This document shows, piece after piece, positions 33,362-43,241 of a stretch of 64,000 bases of DNA (position 1 is the stretch's first letter; each line of letters begins with the position of its first letter). Origin of the DNA: Magnetospirillum sp. 15-1 (lineage in GTDB: Bacteria; Pseudomonadota; Alphaproteobacteria; Rhodospirillales; Magnetospirillaceae); NCBI RefSeq assembly GCF_900184795.1, contig NZ_FXXN01000024.1:8366-72365 (forward strand). The letters run 5' to 3'. A program made the position numbers and the translations under genes. The notes under the pieces are model-generated. The model saw only the letters and a list, made by a program, of their open reading frames with translations, had not been told where the DNA came from and ran no database searches.

Positions 33362-34801
33362 ATGACCAGCCTGCCGATCATTCTGGTGGTGGACGACGAG
33401 AAGCAGTCGCAGGAAGCCTTACGCCGGGTGCTGTCCGACGAGTTCCGGGTACTGACCGCCTCGACGGCGGAAGAGGCCGAAGGCCTGCTGGAGCAGGAAA
33501 TGGTCCACGCCATCCTGTGCGACCAGCGCATGCCGGGCGTCCAGGGGGTGGACTTCCTCAAGACGGTGCGGGATCGCTGGCCCGATCCGGTGCGCATGAT
33601 CATCTCGGGCTATTCCGAGGCCGAGGACATCATCGCCGGGGTCAACGAGGCCGGCATCTACCAGTACATCACCAAGCCGTGGGAACCGGACGAACTGGTG
33701 CAGACCCTGCACGGCGCGCTCAGGCTTTACGACCTGCAGCGGGAAAGCGCCCAGGCCAGCCTGGACCTCAAGGTCCCCCAGGCGGCGCTGCAGAAATCCA
33801 TCGCCCGCAAGACCGGCACGCTCAGGCGCCAGCACCATTTCGACGGCATCATCCACGCCCCCGATTCGCCGCTCGCCCAGGTGATCGAGATGGGGCGCAA
33901 GGTGTCGTCCTTCGACATCTCCGTGCTGATCACCGGCGAATCGGGTACCGGCAAGGAATTGCTGGCCCGCGCCATCCACTACAACAGCCCGCGCGGCAAC
34001 AAGCCCTTCGTGGTGGAGAATTGCGGCGCCCTGCCCGACCAGTTGCTGGAATCCGAACTGTTCGGCTGCAAGAAGGGCGCCTTCACCGGCGCCTACGAGG
34101 ACCGCATCGGCCTGTTCGAGCAGGCCTCGGGCGGCACCATCTTCCTGGACGAGATCGGCGAGACCTCGCCTGCCTTCCAGGTCAAGCTGCTGCGCGTGCT
34201 GCAGGAAGGCGAAATCCGCCCGCTGGGGGCGCGTCTGACCCGCAAGGTGGACGTGCGCGTCATCGCCGCCACCAACCGCAATCTGGAGGAGGAGGTGCGG
34301 GAAAAGCACTTCCGCCGCGACCTGTTCTACCGTCTGGCCGCCTTCCCCATCCACCTGCCGCCGCTGCGCGAACGGCCCATGGACGTGCCGCTGCTGGCCG
34401 AACGGCTGCTGAACGACACCGCCAGGGGCTTCGGGCGGCCCAATCTGCGCTTCGGTCCCGATGCCATGGCGCAGATGCGCGGCTATGACTGGCCGGGCAA
34501 TGTGCGCGAACTGCAAAACGAAATCCAGCGCATGGTCGCCCTGGCCGAGGACGGAGTGCTGGGCCCCGATCTGCTCAGTCCCCGCCTCAGGGCCCGGGTC
34601 TGCCCGGCCGGACGCGCCCTGGCCGACCACGGCGAGCCCTCCTCGCTCAAGGAGCAGGTGGAGGCGCTGGAGGCCCGGCTGCTGGGCGAATCCCTGGCGC
34701 GGCACCGCTGGAACATCACCCGGGTGGCAGAGGAGACCGGCCTGTCCCGCGTCGGCCTGCGCGCCAAGCTGCGCCGCTACGGCCTGGAACGGGAGGAGTG
34801 A
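33362..34801 (+). CDS. hupR: Sigma-54-dependent response regulator, HupR/HoxA-like
   Basis: NtrC-family regulator of 479 residues. Receiver at about 5-120 with phospho-acceptor Asp54 and Lys105; AAA+ domain with Walker A GESGTGKE (192-199), sigma-54 contact GAFTGA (239-244) and [16 protein letters not shown]-terminal Fis-type HTH ([21 protein letters not shown]). The [21 protein letters not shown] stretch fits HupR/HoxA regulators of [NiFe]-hydrogenase. ATG 33362 has AGGAG upstream. It is followed by its kinase with a 1-bp overlap. No hydrogenase gene is in the window. Confidence 0.85.
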   Translation: MTSLPIILVVDDEKQSQEALRRVLSDEFRVLTASTAEEAEGLLEQEMVHAILCDQRMPGVQGVDFLKTVRDRWPDPVRMIISGYSEAEDIIAGVNEAGIYQYITKPWEPDELVQTLHGALRLYDLQRESAQASLDLKVPQAALQKSIARKTGTLRRQHHFDGIIHAPDSPLAQVIEMGRKVSSFDISVLITGESGTGKELLARAIHYNSPRGNKPFVVENCGALPDQLLESELFGCKKGAFTGAYEDRIGLFEQASGGTIFLDEIGETSPAFQVKLLRVLQEGEIRPLGARLTRKVDVRVIAATNRNLEEEVREKHFRRDLFYRLAAFPIHLPPLRERPMDVPLLAERLLNDTARGFGRPNLRFGPDAMAQMRGYDWPGNVRELQNEIQRMVALAEDGVLGPDLLSPRLRARVCPAGRALADHGEPSSLKEQVEALEARLLGESLARHRWNITRVAEETGLSRVGLRAKLRRYGLEREE

Positions 34802-36129
34802 TGACCGGCTACAGCGATCCCCGCCCCTCCTCGGCCTACGACTTCGCCGGCGGCTACGACCCCGACATGGCGAGCGCCCAGGAAACCGCCTGGATCGAGG
34901 TCATCCGCAAGATGGAGGAGGTCTATTCCGACCTGATCTCCTACGAGGTGGAGCTGGAGGAGAAGAACACCGCCCTGGAAGAGGCCCAGCGCTTCATCAA
35001 TTCCGTACTGTCGGCGGTGTCGGACATCCTGATCGTCTGCGACCAGAACGGCCGTATCCAGCAGGTCAACCTGGCCTTCATCCAATTGACCGGCTTCGCC
35101 GAGGCGGACCTGTTCGAACGCCCCCTGGATGAATTGCTGGCCGCGGGCACCGGCAATCTGCGTCTGTTCAGCTGGATCGATTCCGTCGAAAGCCGCGACC
35201 GCGAGGTGCGGTTCCGTTCCCATGACGGCGGGCTGACCGATCCCGTGGCGCTGTCTTGCGCCACCCGCCTCGATCATCGCGGATTGCCGGCCGGCATCGT
35301 GCTGACGGGCCGTCCGGTGGGCGAGCTGCGCCGCGCTTACGAAGCCCTGAAGACCGCCCAGGCCCAATTGATCCAGCAGGAAAAGATGGCCTCGCTCGGC
35401 CGCCTGATCGCCGGGGTGGCGCACGAGCTGAACAACCCCATCAGCTTCGTCTACGGCAACGTCCATGCCCTGTCCAAGTACTCGGCACGCATCGCCGCCT
35501 ATCTGGACGCCATCCATGCCGGCTGCGACGAGGCCGAGCGGGAAAACCTGCGGGCCGAGCTGCGCATCGACGCCACCCTGGCCGACCTGCCCGGCCTGAT
35601 GGAGGGGACCGCCGAGGGTGCCCAGCGGGTGGCCGACATCGTGCGCAGCCTGAAACGCCTGTCCTTTTCGGCCGGGGCCAAGCCCGAGGTGTTCGACCTG
35701 GGCGAGGTGGTGGCCAAGGCGGTGCAGTGGTCGGGCTCGGGCAAGAAGGGGGTGGCCGCCATTGATCTGGACCTGCCCGACAGCCTGGGGGTGCGCGGCA
35801 CTCCCGGCCAGTTGCATCAGGTGATCGTCAACCTGATCGAGAATGCCCTGGATGCGGTGGCCGGACGCCTCGGCGGCCGCGTGGCCATAACCGGCAAGGT
35901 GGAAGGCGGCAAGGCCATGCTGACCATCGAGGACAACGGTCCCGGCATCCCTCCCGACGTCGTCACCAAGGTCTTCGACCCCTTCTTCACCACCAAACCG
36001 GTGGGTAAGGGAACCGGGCTGGGCCTGTGGATCTCCTACGGCATCATCCGCGATCATGGCGGCGGCCTGGACGTCGGCACCTCGGCCCTGGGCGGCGCCC
36101 GCTTCACCATCGACCTGCCATCGGCTTGA
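34801..36129 (+). CDS. hupT: Sensor histidine kinase, HupT/HoxJ-like
   Basis: Soluble PAS histidine kinase, 442 residues: N-terminal helical region, PAS at about 62-170, HisKA with AHELNNPISF (His208), HATPase with DNGPGI and GTGLGLWISYGII. The HELNNPISFVYGN version of the H-box and lack of membrane helices fit HupT, which in Rhodobacter controls HupR and is itself modulated by a regulatory hydrogenase. Start ATG 34801 overlaps the hupR stop (TGATG). No hupUV genes follow, so the signal input here is open. Confidence 0.82.
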   Translation: MTGYSDPRPSSAYDFAGGYDPDMASAQETAWIEVIRKMEEVYSDLISYEVELEEKNTALEEAQRFINSVLSAVSDILIVCDQNGRIQQVNLAFIQLTGFAEADLFERPLDELLAAGTGNLRLFSWIDSVESRDREVRFRSHDGGLTDPVALSCATRLDHRGLPAGIVLTGRPVGELRRAYEALKTAQAQLIQQEKMASLGRLIAGVAHELNNPISFVYGNVHALSKYSARIAAYLDAIHAGCDEAERENLRAELRIDATLADLPGLMEGTAEGAQRVADIVRSLKRLSFSAGAKPEVFDLGEVVAKAVQWSGSGKKGVAAIDLDLPDSLGVRGTPGQLHQVIVNLIENALDAVAGRLGGRVAITGKVEGGKAMLTIEDNGPGIPPDVVTKVFDPFFTTKPVGKGTGLGLWISYGIIRDHGGGLDVGTSALGGARFTIDLPSA

Positions 36130-36161
36130 ACCGGCGACGCCCGCGCTCTATCCTGCCGCCC

Positions 36162-37013
36162 ATGACCCACGAAAAAGCCGCCGTCACCCTTTGCGCCGAC
36201 GATTATGGTCTGGCCCCGGGATTAGGCATCGCCATCCGCGCCCTGATCGAGCAGGGCCGCCTGCAGGCCACCGGCTGCATGACCGGCTCGGCCTATTGGC
36301 CGGACGAAGCCGAGAAGCTGAAGCCGCTGGAGGGTCGGGCAGGATTCGGCGTGCACCTGACGCTCACCGATCACCGGCCGCTGGGTGCCATGCCTTCGCT
36401 GGCCCCCGAGGGACGGCTGCCCTCCATCGGCGCCATGGTCAAGCGCTCGGTGCTGCGCCGCCTGGACAAGGCCGAGATCGCCGCCGAGCTGGAACGCCAG
36501 GTGGATGCCTTCGAGGCCCATATGGGCCGCCCCCCCGACTTCCTTGACGGCCATCACCATGTCCACCAGTTGCCCATCGTCCGCGACGTGGTGGTGGACC
36601 TGTGGCGCCGCCGCCTGAAGCCGCGCGGCGGCTGGGTGCGCTCGTGCTGGGAGAACCCGCTCGCCATCGTCCGGCGCGGCGTCGATCCCATCCGCGCCAC
36701 CATCATCGCCCTGCTGGGAATCGGATTGCGCCAGAGGATGCGGGCCGAGGGCATTCCCCACAACCGGTCGTTCCGGGGGGTCTACGACTTCTCGGGCAAG
36801 GTCCCCTATGGCGAGTTGTTCCGCGTCTTCACCCATGCGCCGGGGCCTGGAACCCTGGTGATGTGCCATCCGGGACAGGTGGACGACGCCTTGCGCGCCT
36901 GCGAATGGCTGACCGACCAGCGCGAGGTGGAGTGGCGGTTCCTCGCCTCCGACGCCTGTGCCCTGTCCCTGGCTGATCGCGGCATCACCCTGGCGGCCCG
37001 GCTGTCGGCATGA
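36162..37013 (+). CDS. ChbG/HpnK (YdjC) family carbohydrate deacetylase
   Basis: YdjC-fold deacetylase, 283 residues, metal-dependent. N-terminal CADDYGLAPG with metal/catalytic Asp, GVHLTLTDHRPL, and DGHHHVHQLP with His ligands. Family members deacetylate chito-oligosaccharides (ChbG) or are linked to hopanoid synthesis (HpnK). Neither pathway is visible nearby; the overlapping MFS gene downstream (ATGA) suggests linked uptake or export. Confidence 0.87.
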   Translation: MTHEKAAVTLCADDYGLAPGLGIAIRALIEQGRLQATGCMTGSAYWPDEAEKLKPLEGRAGFGVHLTLTDHRPLGAMPSLAPEGRLPSIGAMVKRSVLRRLDKAEIAAELERQVDAFEAHMGRPPDFLDGHHHVHQLPIVRDVVVDLWRRRLKPRGGWVRSCWENPLAIVRRGVDPIRATIIALLGIGLRQRMRAEGIPHNRSFRGVYDFSGKVPYGELFRVFTHAPGPGTLVMCHPGQVDDALRACEWLTDQREVEWRFLASDACALSLADRGITLAARLSA

Positions 37014-38170
37014 GTCCCCAATCCGCCGCCTTGCGGCTGGGAACCTATTACGCCGCCCTGTTCGTGGCGGTGGGCATCCACATTCCCTTCTGGCCGCTGT
37101 GGCTGCAAAGCCGGGGGCTGTCGGCCTCCGAGATCGGCTGGGTGGCCGCCGCCGGCTATTTCACCCGCATCCTGGCCAGCCCGGTGATCGGCCATCTGGC
37201 CGACCACGGCGGCGAACGCCGGCGGCTGATGATCCGCCTTGCCCTGGCCGCCGGGCTGATCTGGCTGCTGTTCCCGCTGATGGACGGATTCCTGCCCATC
37301 CTGGTTCTGAGCGTCATCGCCATCTTCCCCTTCACCGGGCTGGTGCCGCTGGGCGACACCCTGGCCATGATGGTCGTCGGCCGGCACGGACTGGATTACG
37401 GCCGGGCCAGGCTGTGGGGATCGCTGGCCTTCATCGTCGCCGCCACCCTGCTGGGCAAGGCGCTGGAATCCTGGCCGATAGCGGTGCTGCCCTGGCTGAT
37501 GGCGGCGGCGCTGCTGCTGACCGCCGCCTCGTGCCTTGGCCTGCCCGATCTCAAGGTCGCCCGGCACGAGGACAAGCCGCCCTCGCTGCGGCCGGTGCTG
37601 CTCCATCCGCTGTTCCTGCTGTTCCTGGGAACCACGGCGCTCAACCAGATGGCCCATACCGTCTACTACACCTTCGCCACCATCCACTGGAAGGCGGCCG
37701 GCCTGTCCGACATGGTCATCGGCCTGTTGTGGTCGGAAGGCGTGGTGGCCGAGATCATCCTGTTCGCCATGAGCAACCGGGTGGTGGCCCGTTTCGGCCC
37801 CGCCGCCCTGCTGCTGGCCGCCGCCATGGCCGGGACCGTGCGCTGGCTGGTGCTGGGCTCCACCGCCTATCTGCCCCTGGTGGCCCTGGCCCAGCTGCTG
37901 CACGCCGCCACCTTCGGCTGCGCCCATCTGGGCGCCATCCACTTCATCGCCCGCGTCGTTCCCCAAGGCCTGTCGGCCCGCACCCAGGGAATCTTCGCCG
38001 CCATCGCGGTGGGACTGGCCCCCGGCCTGATCACCCCGTTCAGCGGCCGGCTGTATGAAAGCCTGGGGGGCGGCTCATTCCTGGTCATGGCAGCCCTGTC
38101 GGCCCTGTCGGCGCTGCTGGCCTGGGCGCTGATGCGCCGCTGGACCGTGGGAAGCCGGATCACTGAGTGA
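37010..38170 (+). CDS. MFS transporter, HcaT-like
   Basis: Twelve-helix major facilitator of 386 residues resembling the phenylpropionate transporter (HcaT)/MFS_1-like group: LGTYYAALFVAVGIHIPFWP at helix 1 and GGERRRLMIRLALAAG after helix 2 are typical. Starts four bases inside the ChbG-like gene. Substrate unknown. Confidence 0.87.
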   Translation: MSPQSAALRLGTYYAALFVAVGIHIPFWPLWLQSRGLSASEIGWVAAAGYFTRILASPVIGHLADHGGERRRLMIRLALAAGLIWLLFPLMDGFLPILVLSVIAIFPFTGLVPLGDTLAMMVVGRHGLDYGRARLWGSLAFIVAATLLGKALESWPIAVLPWLMAAALLLTAASCLGLPDLKVARHEDKPPSLRPVLLHPLFLLFLGTTALNQMAHTVYYTFATIHWKAAGLSDMVIGLLWSEGVVAEIILFAMSNRVVARFGPAALLLAAAMAGTVRWLVLGSTAYLPLVALAQLLHAATFGCAHLGAIHFIARVVPQGLSARTQGIFAAIAVGLAPGLITPFSGRLYESLGGGSFLVMAALSALSALLAWALMRRWTVGSRITE

Positions 38171-38239
38171 AACGCTTTCCTCTCGCCGATACGGTAGAGT
38201 AGGATCGCTAGGGGAAAATACAGTGGCGAGTCGTCGGGG

Positions 38240-38560
38240 ATGAGCGGAAAAGACAAGACGGTGGCGCAGATGTCGCGCTCCGAATTGATGGAATTGCTGA
38301 AGCGTTTCGCCGGCGTGGCGCCGCCCCAGGGCTACGACCAGGACGACTGGGACGACTGGCTGGTGGCGTCCGTGCTGCAGCGCTGCCGCCGCGACGCCGG
38401 CGACGAGAGCATCGATGGCGCCGGAACCGCCAATGCCATCAAGCTGCTGGCCCCGCTCAAGTTCTTTCCCCAGCTCCTGCCCCATCTGGAACACCAGTTG
38501 GGACGCGGCCTGACCGCCCAGGAGCTGGAACCCGCCGTCGCCCTACGGAAAAAGAAATAG
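38240..38560 (+). CDS. Hypothetical protein, 106 residues
   Basis: Unrecognised small soluble protein, helical, with an acidic middle (YDQDDWDDWL) and a Lys-rich end (RKKK). No Cys-rich, signal or membrane feature. The ribosome site before ATG 38240 is poorly placed (GGGG adjacent to the start). It overlaps the 3' end of the convergent chromate transporter gene by 18 bp. Codon bias matches the neighbours. Confidence 0.65.
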   Translation: MSGKDKTVAQMSRSELMELLKRFAGVAPPQGYDQDDWDDWLVASVLQRCRRDAGDESIDGAGTANAIKLLAPLKFFPQLLPHLEHQLGRGLTAQELEPAVALRKKK

Positions 38561-39904
38561 CTTCCAGACGATGCCGGACAGCCCGGCCGCCGCCAGGGTG
38601 GGCAGCATGCCGACCCTAAGACGCAGCATGGCGACGGCCGCCATGACGGCCAGGGCCAGGGCCGCCGGGTCGAGCGTCGCCATCTCGGGGACGAAGAGGC
38701 GCAGCGGCCCGGTCCGCATCTCGTCTACCCGGCCGAACAGCACGTGCAGGGCGAACCACAGGCCGAGATTGAAGATCACCCCCACCACGGCGGCGGTGAT
38801 GGCCGCCAGGGCGCCGGACAGCGCCTTATAGCCGCGCAGAACCTCCACATAGGGCGCCCCGGCCAGAATCCACAGGAAGCAGGGCAGGAAGGTCACCCAG
38901 ACGGTCAGCGTCGCCCCCAGCACTCCCCCCATCCAGGGGCCGAGAGTGCCGGGATGGCGAAACCCGGCCAGGAAGCCGACGAACTGGTTGACCAGGATCA
39001 GCGGCCCCGGCGTGGTCTCGGCCAGTCCCAGGCCGTCCAGCATCTCGGCCGGCCCCAGCCAGCCGTAAACCTCCACCGCCTGCTGCGCCACATAGGCCAG
39101 CACCGCGTAGGCGCCGCCGAAGGTCACCACCGCCATCTTGGAAAAGAACAGGCCGATGGACCCGAACGCCCCCTGGCCCCAGGCCATGGAGGCCGCCACC
39201 GGAACCAGCCACAGCACCAGACAGACGGCCGCCGTCCGGATGGTCCGCCGCCGGTCCGGAAGGGTGTGTTCCGCCCCTTGCCCGATGGCACGGTCGGCGG
39301 CGCCCCCGGCCTCGGCCTGGGCGCCGTCGCCGGCCGGCAGAAAGGCCGCCCGCCCGGCCCGAGCCGCCATGTAGCCCCAGAGTCCGGCCGCCAGAACGAT
39401 CAGCGGAAACGGCAGGTCCAGCAGGAAGATGCCGAGAAAGGCCAGAACGGCGATGCCCAGCTTCTCGGCCGAGCGTAACGCCCGGCGGCCGATGCGCAGC
39501 ACCGCCTCGATCACCACGGCGAGCACCGCCGGCTTGATGCCGTAGAACAGCCCGTCCACCAGGGGAACCTGATGAAAGCCGGCATACAGCGCCGCCAGCC
39601 CCATCATCACCACGAACCCCGGCAGGATGAACAAGGTGCCGGCGACGATACCGCCGAGCGTGCGATGCAGCAGCCAGCCGATATAGGTGGCCAATTGCTG
39701 GGCTTCCGGCCCCGGCAGCAGCATGCAGAAATTCAGCGCATGAAGAAAGCGGGTCTCGCTGACCCATTTCCTCTCCTCCACCAGGATACGGTGCATGGTG
39801 GCGATCTGCCCGGCCGGCCCGCCGAAGCTGAGCAGGCCGACCCGGACCCAGACCCTGAACGCCTCGCGGAACTCGGGATGGGCGTCAGCGGGGGACGGCG
39901 GCAT
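38543..39904 (-). CDS. chrA: Chromate transporter, long-chain CHR family
   Basis: CHR-family membrane protein of 453 residues, with two homologous halves (about 15-185 and 230-445) joined by a charged linker. Motifs SFGGPAGQIATMHR and LPGPEAQQLATYIGWL mark the first half; VTFGGAYAVLAYV and TTPGPLILVNQFVGFLAG the second. Such proteins export chromate, or possibly sulfate-like anions, from the cytoplasm. ATG 39904 was taken over GTG 39907. Its start overlaps the end of the GGDEF-EAL gene by 20 bp, so they are probably co-transcribed. Confidence 0.93.
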   Translation of the reverse strand: MPPSPADAHPEFREAFRVWVRVGLLSFGGPAGQIATMHRILVEERKWVSETRFLHALNFCMLLPGPEAQQLATYIGWLLHRTLGGIVAGTLFILPGFVVMMGLAALYAGFHQVPLVDGLFYGIKPAVLAVVIEAVLRIGRRALRSAEKLGIAVLAFLGIFLLDLPFPLIVLAAGLWGYMAARAGRAAFLPAGDGAQAEAGGAADRAIGQGAEHTLPDRRRTIRTAAVCLVLWLVPVAASMAWGQGAFGSIGLFFSKMAVVTFGGAYAVLAYVAQQAVEVYGWLGPAEMLDGLGLAETTPGPLILVNQFVGFLAGFRHPGTLGPWMGGVLGATLTVWVTFLPCFLWILAGAPYVEVLRGYKALSGALAAITAAVVGVIFNLGLWFALHVLFGRVDEMRTGPLRLFVPEMATLDPAALALAVMAAVAMLRLRVGMLPTLAAAGLSGIVWKLFLFP

Positions 39905-42380
39905 CACTGGCCTGTACTCCGGTCATGAAGATGTCGGCCAGCTCGGCCGGCATGGGACGGGCGATCAGGTACCCCTGAATCTCATCGCATTCCTGGGTTT
40001 CCAGGATGGTGATCTGCTCCAGGTCCTCGATTCCCTCCGCCACCACCTTGAGCCCCAGGGAGTGGGCGATGCCGATGATGCTCGAAACCAGCATCATGTC
40101 GCGCGAATCCCGCGCGATGTCGCGGACGAACGAGCGGTCGATCTTCAAGGTGTTGACCGGCAGGCGCTTGAGATAGCTGAGCGAGGAATAGCCGGTGCCG
40201 AAATCGTCGATGGCGAGATTGACCCCCAGGGCGCGCAGCCGCTGCAGCACCTCGCGCTGATCCACTTCAAGGTCGATGACGAAGCTTTCGGTGATCTCCA
40301 GTTCCAGGTGACCGGCGGGAAAGCCGGTTTCCTCCAGCACCCGCCTGACCTGATCCGGCAGGTCATCCCCGGAGAAATTAACCCCGGAAAGGTTAACGGC
40401 CATGGAGATATCGTGGCCCTGGTCCCGCCAGATCCGCCCCTGGCGGCAAGCCTGACGCATGACGAACAGATCGATGCGTCCGATCAGATGCATCTCTTCG
40501 GCCAGGGGGATGAAATCCAGCGGTGGAATCATGCCGAGACGGGGGTGCTGCCAGCGGACCAGGGCCTCGAATCCCGTCACCCGGTTGGCGGCGAGGTTCT
40601 TCTGGGGCTGGTAGTGAACCTGGAATTGCCCCTCCTCCACCGCCTGACGCAGTGCCATTTCCAGCTCCAGGCGATGTTCCTCGCGCTTGGTCATCTCGGC
40701 GGAATAGAAGTTGAAGCGCCCCTTGCCCGCCGCCTTGGCCTGGTACATGGCGGTATCGGCATGCTTCAGCAATTCCTCACCGCTCCGCCCGTCGGTGGGG
40801 AACAGGCTGATGCCGATACTGGTTCCGATGAACACCTCGCGGCCGTCGATAGCGACCGGAGCCTGCAAGGCCGCCAGTATCTTCTCTCCGACCAGGGCGG
40901 CGTCGCCGGCCGAGGAAATCTCGTCCAGGATCACCGTGAACTCGTCGCCGCCCAGCCGGGCGATGGTGTCGGTCATGCGCACGCAGCCGCGCAGGCGGAC
41001 GGCCACTTCCTTCAGCAGGTCGTCGCCGGCCCGATGCCCCATGGTGTCGTTGACCTTCTTGAAGCCGTCCAGGTCGAGGAACAGCAGGGCCGCCTGCCGG
41101 TCGTGGCGCAGGGCGTGAACCACGGCACGCTCCAGCCGGTCCTGGAACAGCGCGCGGTTGGGCAGATCGGTCAGCACGTCGTAATGGGCCAGGCGCAGGA
41201 TATGGCGCTGGGCTTCGACCTTTTCGGTGATGTCGCTGAAGCTGCCGATGAAATAGCGGATGGCGCCGGCCTCGTCATAGACCGCCACGATGGTTTCCCA
41301 GGCGACGAAGACCTGACCGTCCTTGCGGCGGTTCCATATTTCGCCTTGCCAGCGGCCGTCGCGATAAATGGCCTGCCACATCTCCTTGTAGAAATCGGCA
41401 TCGTGGTGGTTGGAGCGGATGATACGGGGATTACCGCCGATCACTTCGGCCTCGCCATACCCCGTCAACTCGGTGAACATGGGATTGACCCGCAGAATCC
41501 GCCCACGGGGATCGGTGATCAGGGTGGCTTCCAGGGCGTTGCGGAATACATGGGTGGCGAGACGGGTTTCCTCGCCGGCCAGCGCCTTCTCCATCAGCCG
41601 CCGGGTCGTACGGCGGCCGATCAGACCGATACCGGCCACCCCCACCAGCCAGAACCCGCCGTGGGTGACGGCCAGGGCGCGAATGGCATGACGCTCCACC
41701 TCCAGATAGGGCTCCAGGGGAACGGACACGCCGACGGCGCCGCGCACCGAGCCGTTGGGAAAGCCCAGGTGGCCGTGGCACTTCTGGCAACTCTCCTCCA
41801 TCATGAACGGCTTGATCAGCCGCAGGTGCGGCTTGCCGCCGATGGCGGAGACCTCCAGCTTCTCCGATATCCGCCCGGTGTCGAACTGGCGGATGGCCTC
41901 GGCCTCCCAGGGATCGGCCTCATTGTTGGGATTGAGGGTGACGATACCGACGATGCGGCCCTTGATGCCGTAATCCTCGCCGTAATCGGCCATCATCTCG
42001 CGCAGCATGTAGGCCGGGTTCATCAGGGTCAGCAGCCGCCCGTCATTGGCGACAAGATCGCGGTCGGGCAGATGGGACATCCATGGACTGGGCGGAGTCT
42101 TCTCGGTGGGCTCCACATAGACGCCGCCATGGTCCGACGCCCAGCGGCGATAGGCCAAATCCTTGTTGAAGGCCGAACGGGCGGTATTCAGGGCAAGGTC
42201 GAGGGTCGTCGCCTGCTGCCGGCTGACATTCCACCACAGCGAAATGCCCAGCAGCACCGTCCACAGCACGACCGCCGCCGCCCCGTAGCGGATCACCAGA
42301 TCAAAAATCCGCCGCCGCTCGGTGACCGCAAGGGTCACGATGCCGTCATTGGAAGCCTTGCCTGGCGGGCCGGACTGCAT
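39885..42380 (-). CDS. c-heme sensor GGDEF-EAL protein (c-di-GMP turnover)
   Basis: Membrane protein of 831 residues: helix about 33-50, periplasmic DUF3365/Tll0287-like domain about 55-235 with a c-type heme motif CQKCH (198-202), second helix about 240-256, PAS (275-388), GGDEF and EAL. The cyclase site is intact (GGDEF 477-481), with an inhibitory-site motif RMTD (468-471) five residues upstream. The phosphodiesterase motifs are intact too: EAL 605-607, EITES, DDFGTGYSS, KID and AEGIED. It could both make and degrade c-di-GMP, responding to heme redox state or a gas ligand (inference). Upstream of chrA. Confidence 0.92.
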   Translation of the reverse strand: MQSGPPGKASNDGIVTLAVTERRRIFDLVIRYGAAAVVLWTVLLGISLWWNVSRQQATTLDLALNTARSAFNKDLAYRRWASDHGGVYVEPTEKTPPSPWMSHLPDRDLVANDGRLLTLMNPAYMLREMMADYGEDYGIKGRIVGIVTLNPNNEADPWEAEAIRQFDTGRISEKLEVSAIGGKPHLRLIKPFMMEESCQKCHGHLGFPNGSVRGAVGVSVPLEPYLEVERHAIRALAVTHGGFWLVGVAGIGLIGRRTTRRLMEKALAGEETRLATHVFRNALEATLITDPRGRILRVNPMFTELTGYGEAEVIGGNPRIIRSNHHDADFYKEMWQAIYRDGRWQGEIWNRRKDGQVFVAWETIVAVYDEAGAIRYFIGSFSDITEKVEAQRHILRLAHYDVLTDLPNRALFQDRLERAVVHALRHDRQAALLFLDLDGFKKVNDTMGHRAGDDLLKEVAVRLRGCVRMTDTIARLGGDEFTVILDEISSAGDAALVGEKILAALQAPVAIDGREVFIGTSIGISLFPTDGRSGEELLKHADTAMYQAKAAGKGRFNFYSAEMTKREEHRLELEMALRQAVEEGQFQVHYQPQKNLAANRVTGFEALVRWQHPRLGMIPPLDFIPLAEEMHLIGRIDLFVMRQACRQGRIWRDQGHDISMAVNLSGVNFSGDDLPDQVRRVLEETGFPAGHLELEITESFVIDLEVDQREVLQRLRALGVNLAIDDFGTGYSSLSYLKRLPVNTLKIDRSFVRDIARDSRDMMLVSSIIGIAHSLGLKVVAEGIEDLEQITILETQECDEIQGYLIARPMPAELADIFMTGVQASDAAVPR

Positions 42381-42611
42381 TCAGCCGCGTCCCACCCCGC
42401 CACCCGACCTCGTCGGTTTCGACCACATGGACACGCCGTTCTCCTTCCCTGCCCCGGACCATTGTTCAATGGCGCCCCGGCCACCACAAGGGAGAAAGCC
42501 TGACGACAACCAAACTTTTCGCGTTTTTGACCTATTCCGCAAGCCAGATGTCATAATCCATCCGACCGTGTTACACCCGATGAGGGAACCATTGGGAGCA
42601 TCTAGAGACCC

Positions 42612-43241
42612 ATGGCCGAAGACGACATCGTGTCATCGCTGAAAATCGGCGTCATCGTAAGACCGCCGGATGCCAGCGTGCCGGATTCCATGGAAGGCTT
42701 CGCCCGTATCCTGCAAGGCCAGGGGTTCCTGGTACGCGGGCTGGTCCAGCGCAATTCCGCGTCTTCCGGCGATTGCGCCTGCACCATGACCCTGGTGGAT
42801 CTGGAGAACGGCCAGGAATTCCGCATCAGCCAGAACCTGGGCAGCGGTTCCACCTGCTGCCGGGTCGACACCCAGGCGGTGGCCGAGGCCAGTTCCGTCC
42901 TGCGCCGGGCCATGGAAAACGAGATCGACCTGCTGGTCGTCAACAAGTTCGGTAAGCTGGAATCCCAGGGACACGGCATGGTGGACGAGATCGCGGCCGC
43001 CGTCAGCCGGGGCATTCCGCTGCTGACCTCGGTGGAAGTGCCGTTGCTGGACCGGTGGCGCGAGTTCACCGGCGGCGTCGCCGAGGAACTGACCCCCGGC
43101 TGCGGCGCCCTGATGCGCTGGTGGGACAACGTCCGGCCGCGCGGCGTGCCGCGCTCGTCACGGCTGTTGCGCGCCGTGCAGGAGGCTGCGGCGGACGCTC
43201 AGCCGTTCCAGCGAATGGAACCGATTCCGGAAACATCATAG
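42612..43241 (+). CDS. DUF2478 family protein
   Basis: A 209-residue protein of the DUF2478 family, which resembles a nucleotide-binding (THEP1-like) fold and often lies in molybdenum transport or cofactor loci. Seen here: IGVIVRPPDASV at the N-terminus, CRVDTQAVAEASSVL, DLLVVNKFGKLESQGHGM in the middle, and five Cys. No Walker A lysine is evident. Its end overlaps the convergent HTH-PBP regulator by 43 bp, itself of a type linked to molybdate. Family assignment is from memory of the DUF; function is inferred. Confidence 0.7.
   Translation: MAEDDIVSSLKIGVIVRPPDASVPDSMEGFARILQGQGFLVRGLVQRNSASSGDCACTMTLVDLENGQEFRISQNLGSGSTCCRVDTQAVAEASSVLRRAMENEIDLLVVNKFGKLESQGHGMVDEIAAAVSRGIPLLTSVEVPLLDRWREFTGGVAEELTPGCGALMRWWDNVRPRGVPRSSRLLRAVQEAAADAQPFQRMEPIPETS

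Noticed and set aside
42527-42557. Possible promoter TTGACC...CATAAT before the DUF2478 gene
   Set aside because: Spacer is 19 bp, too long for a confident call.
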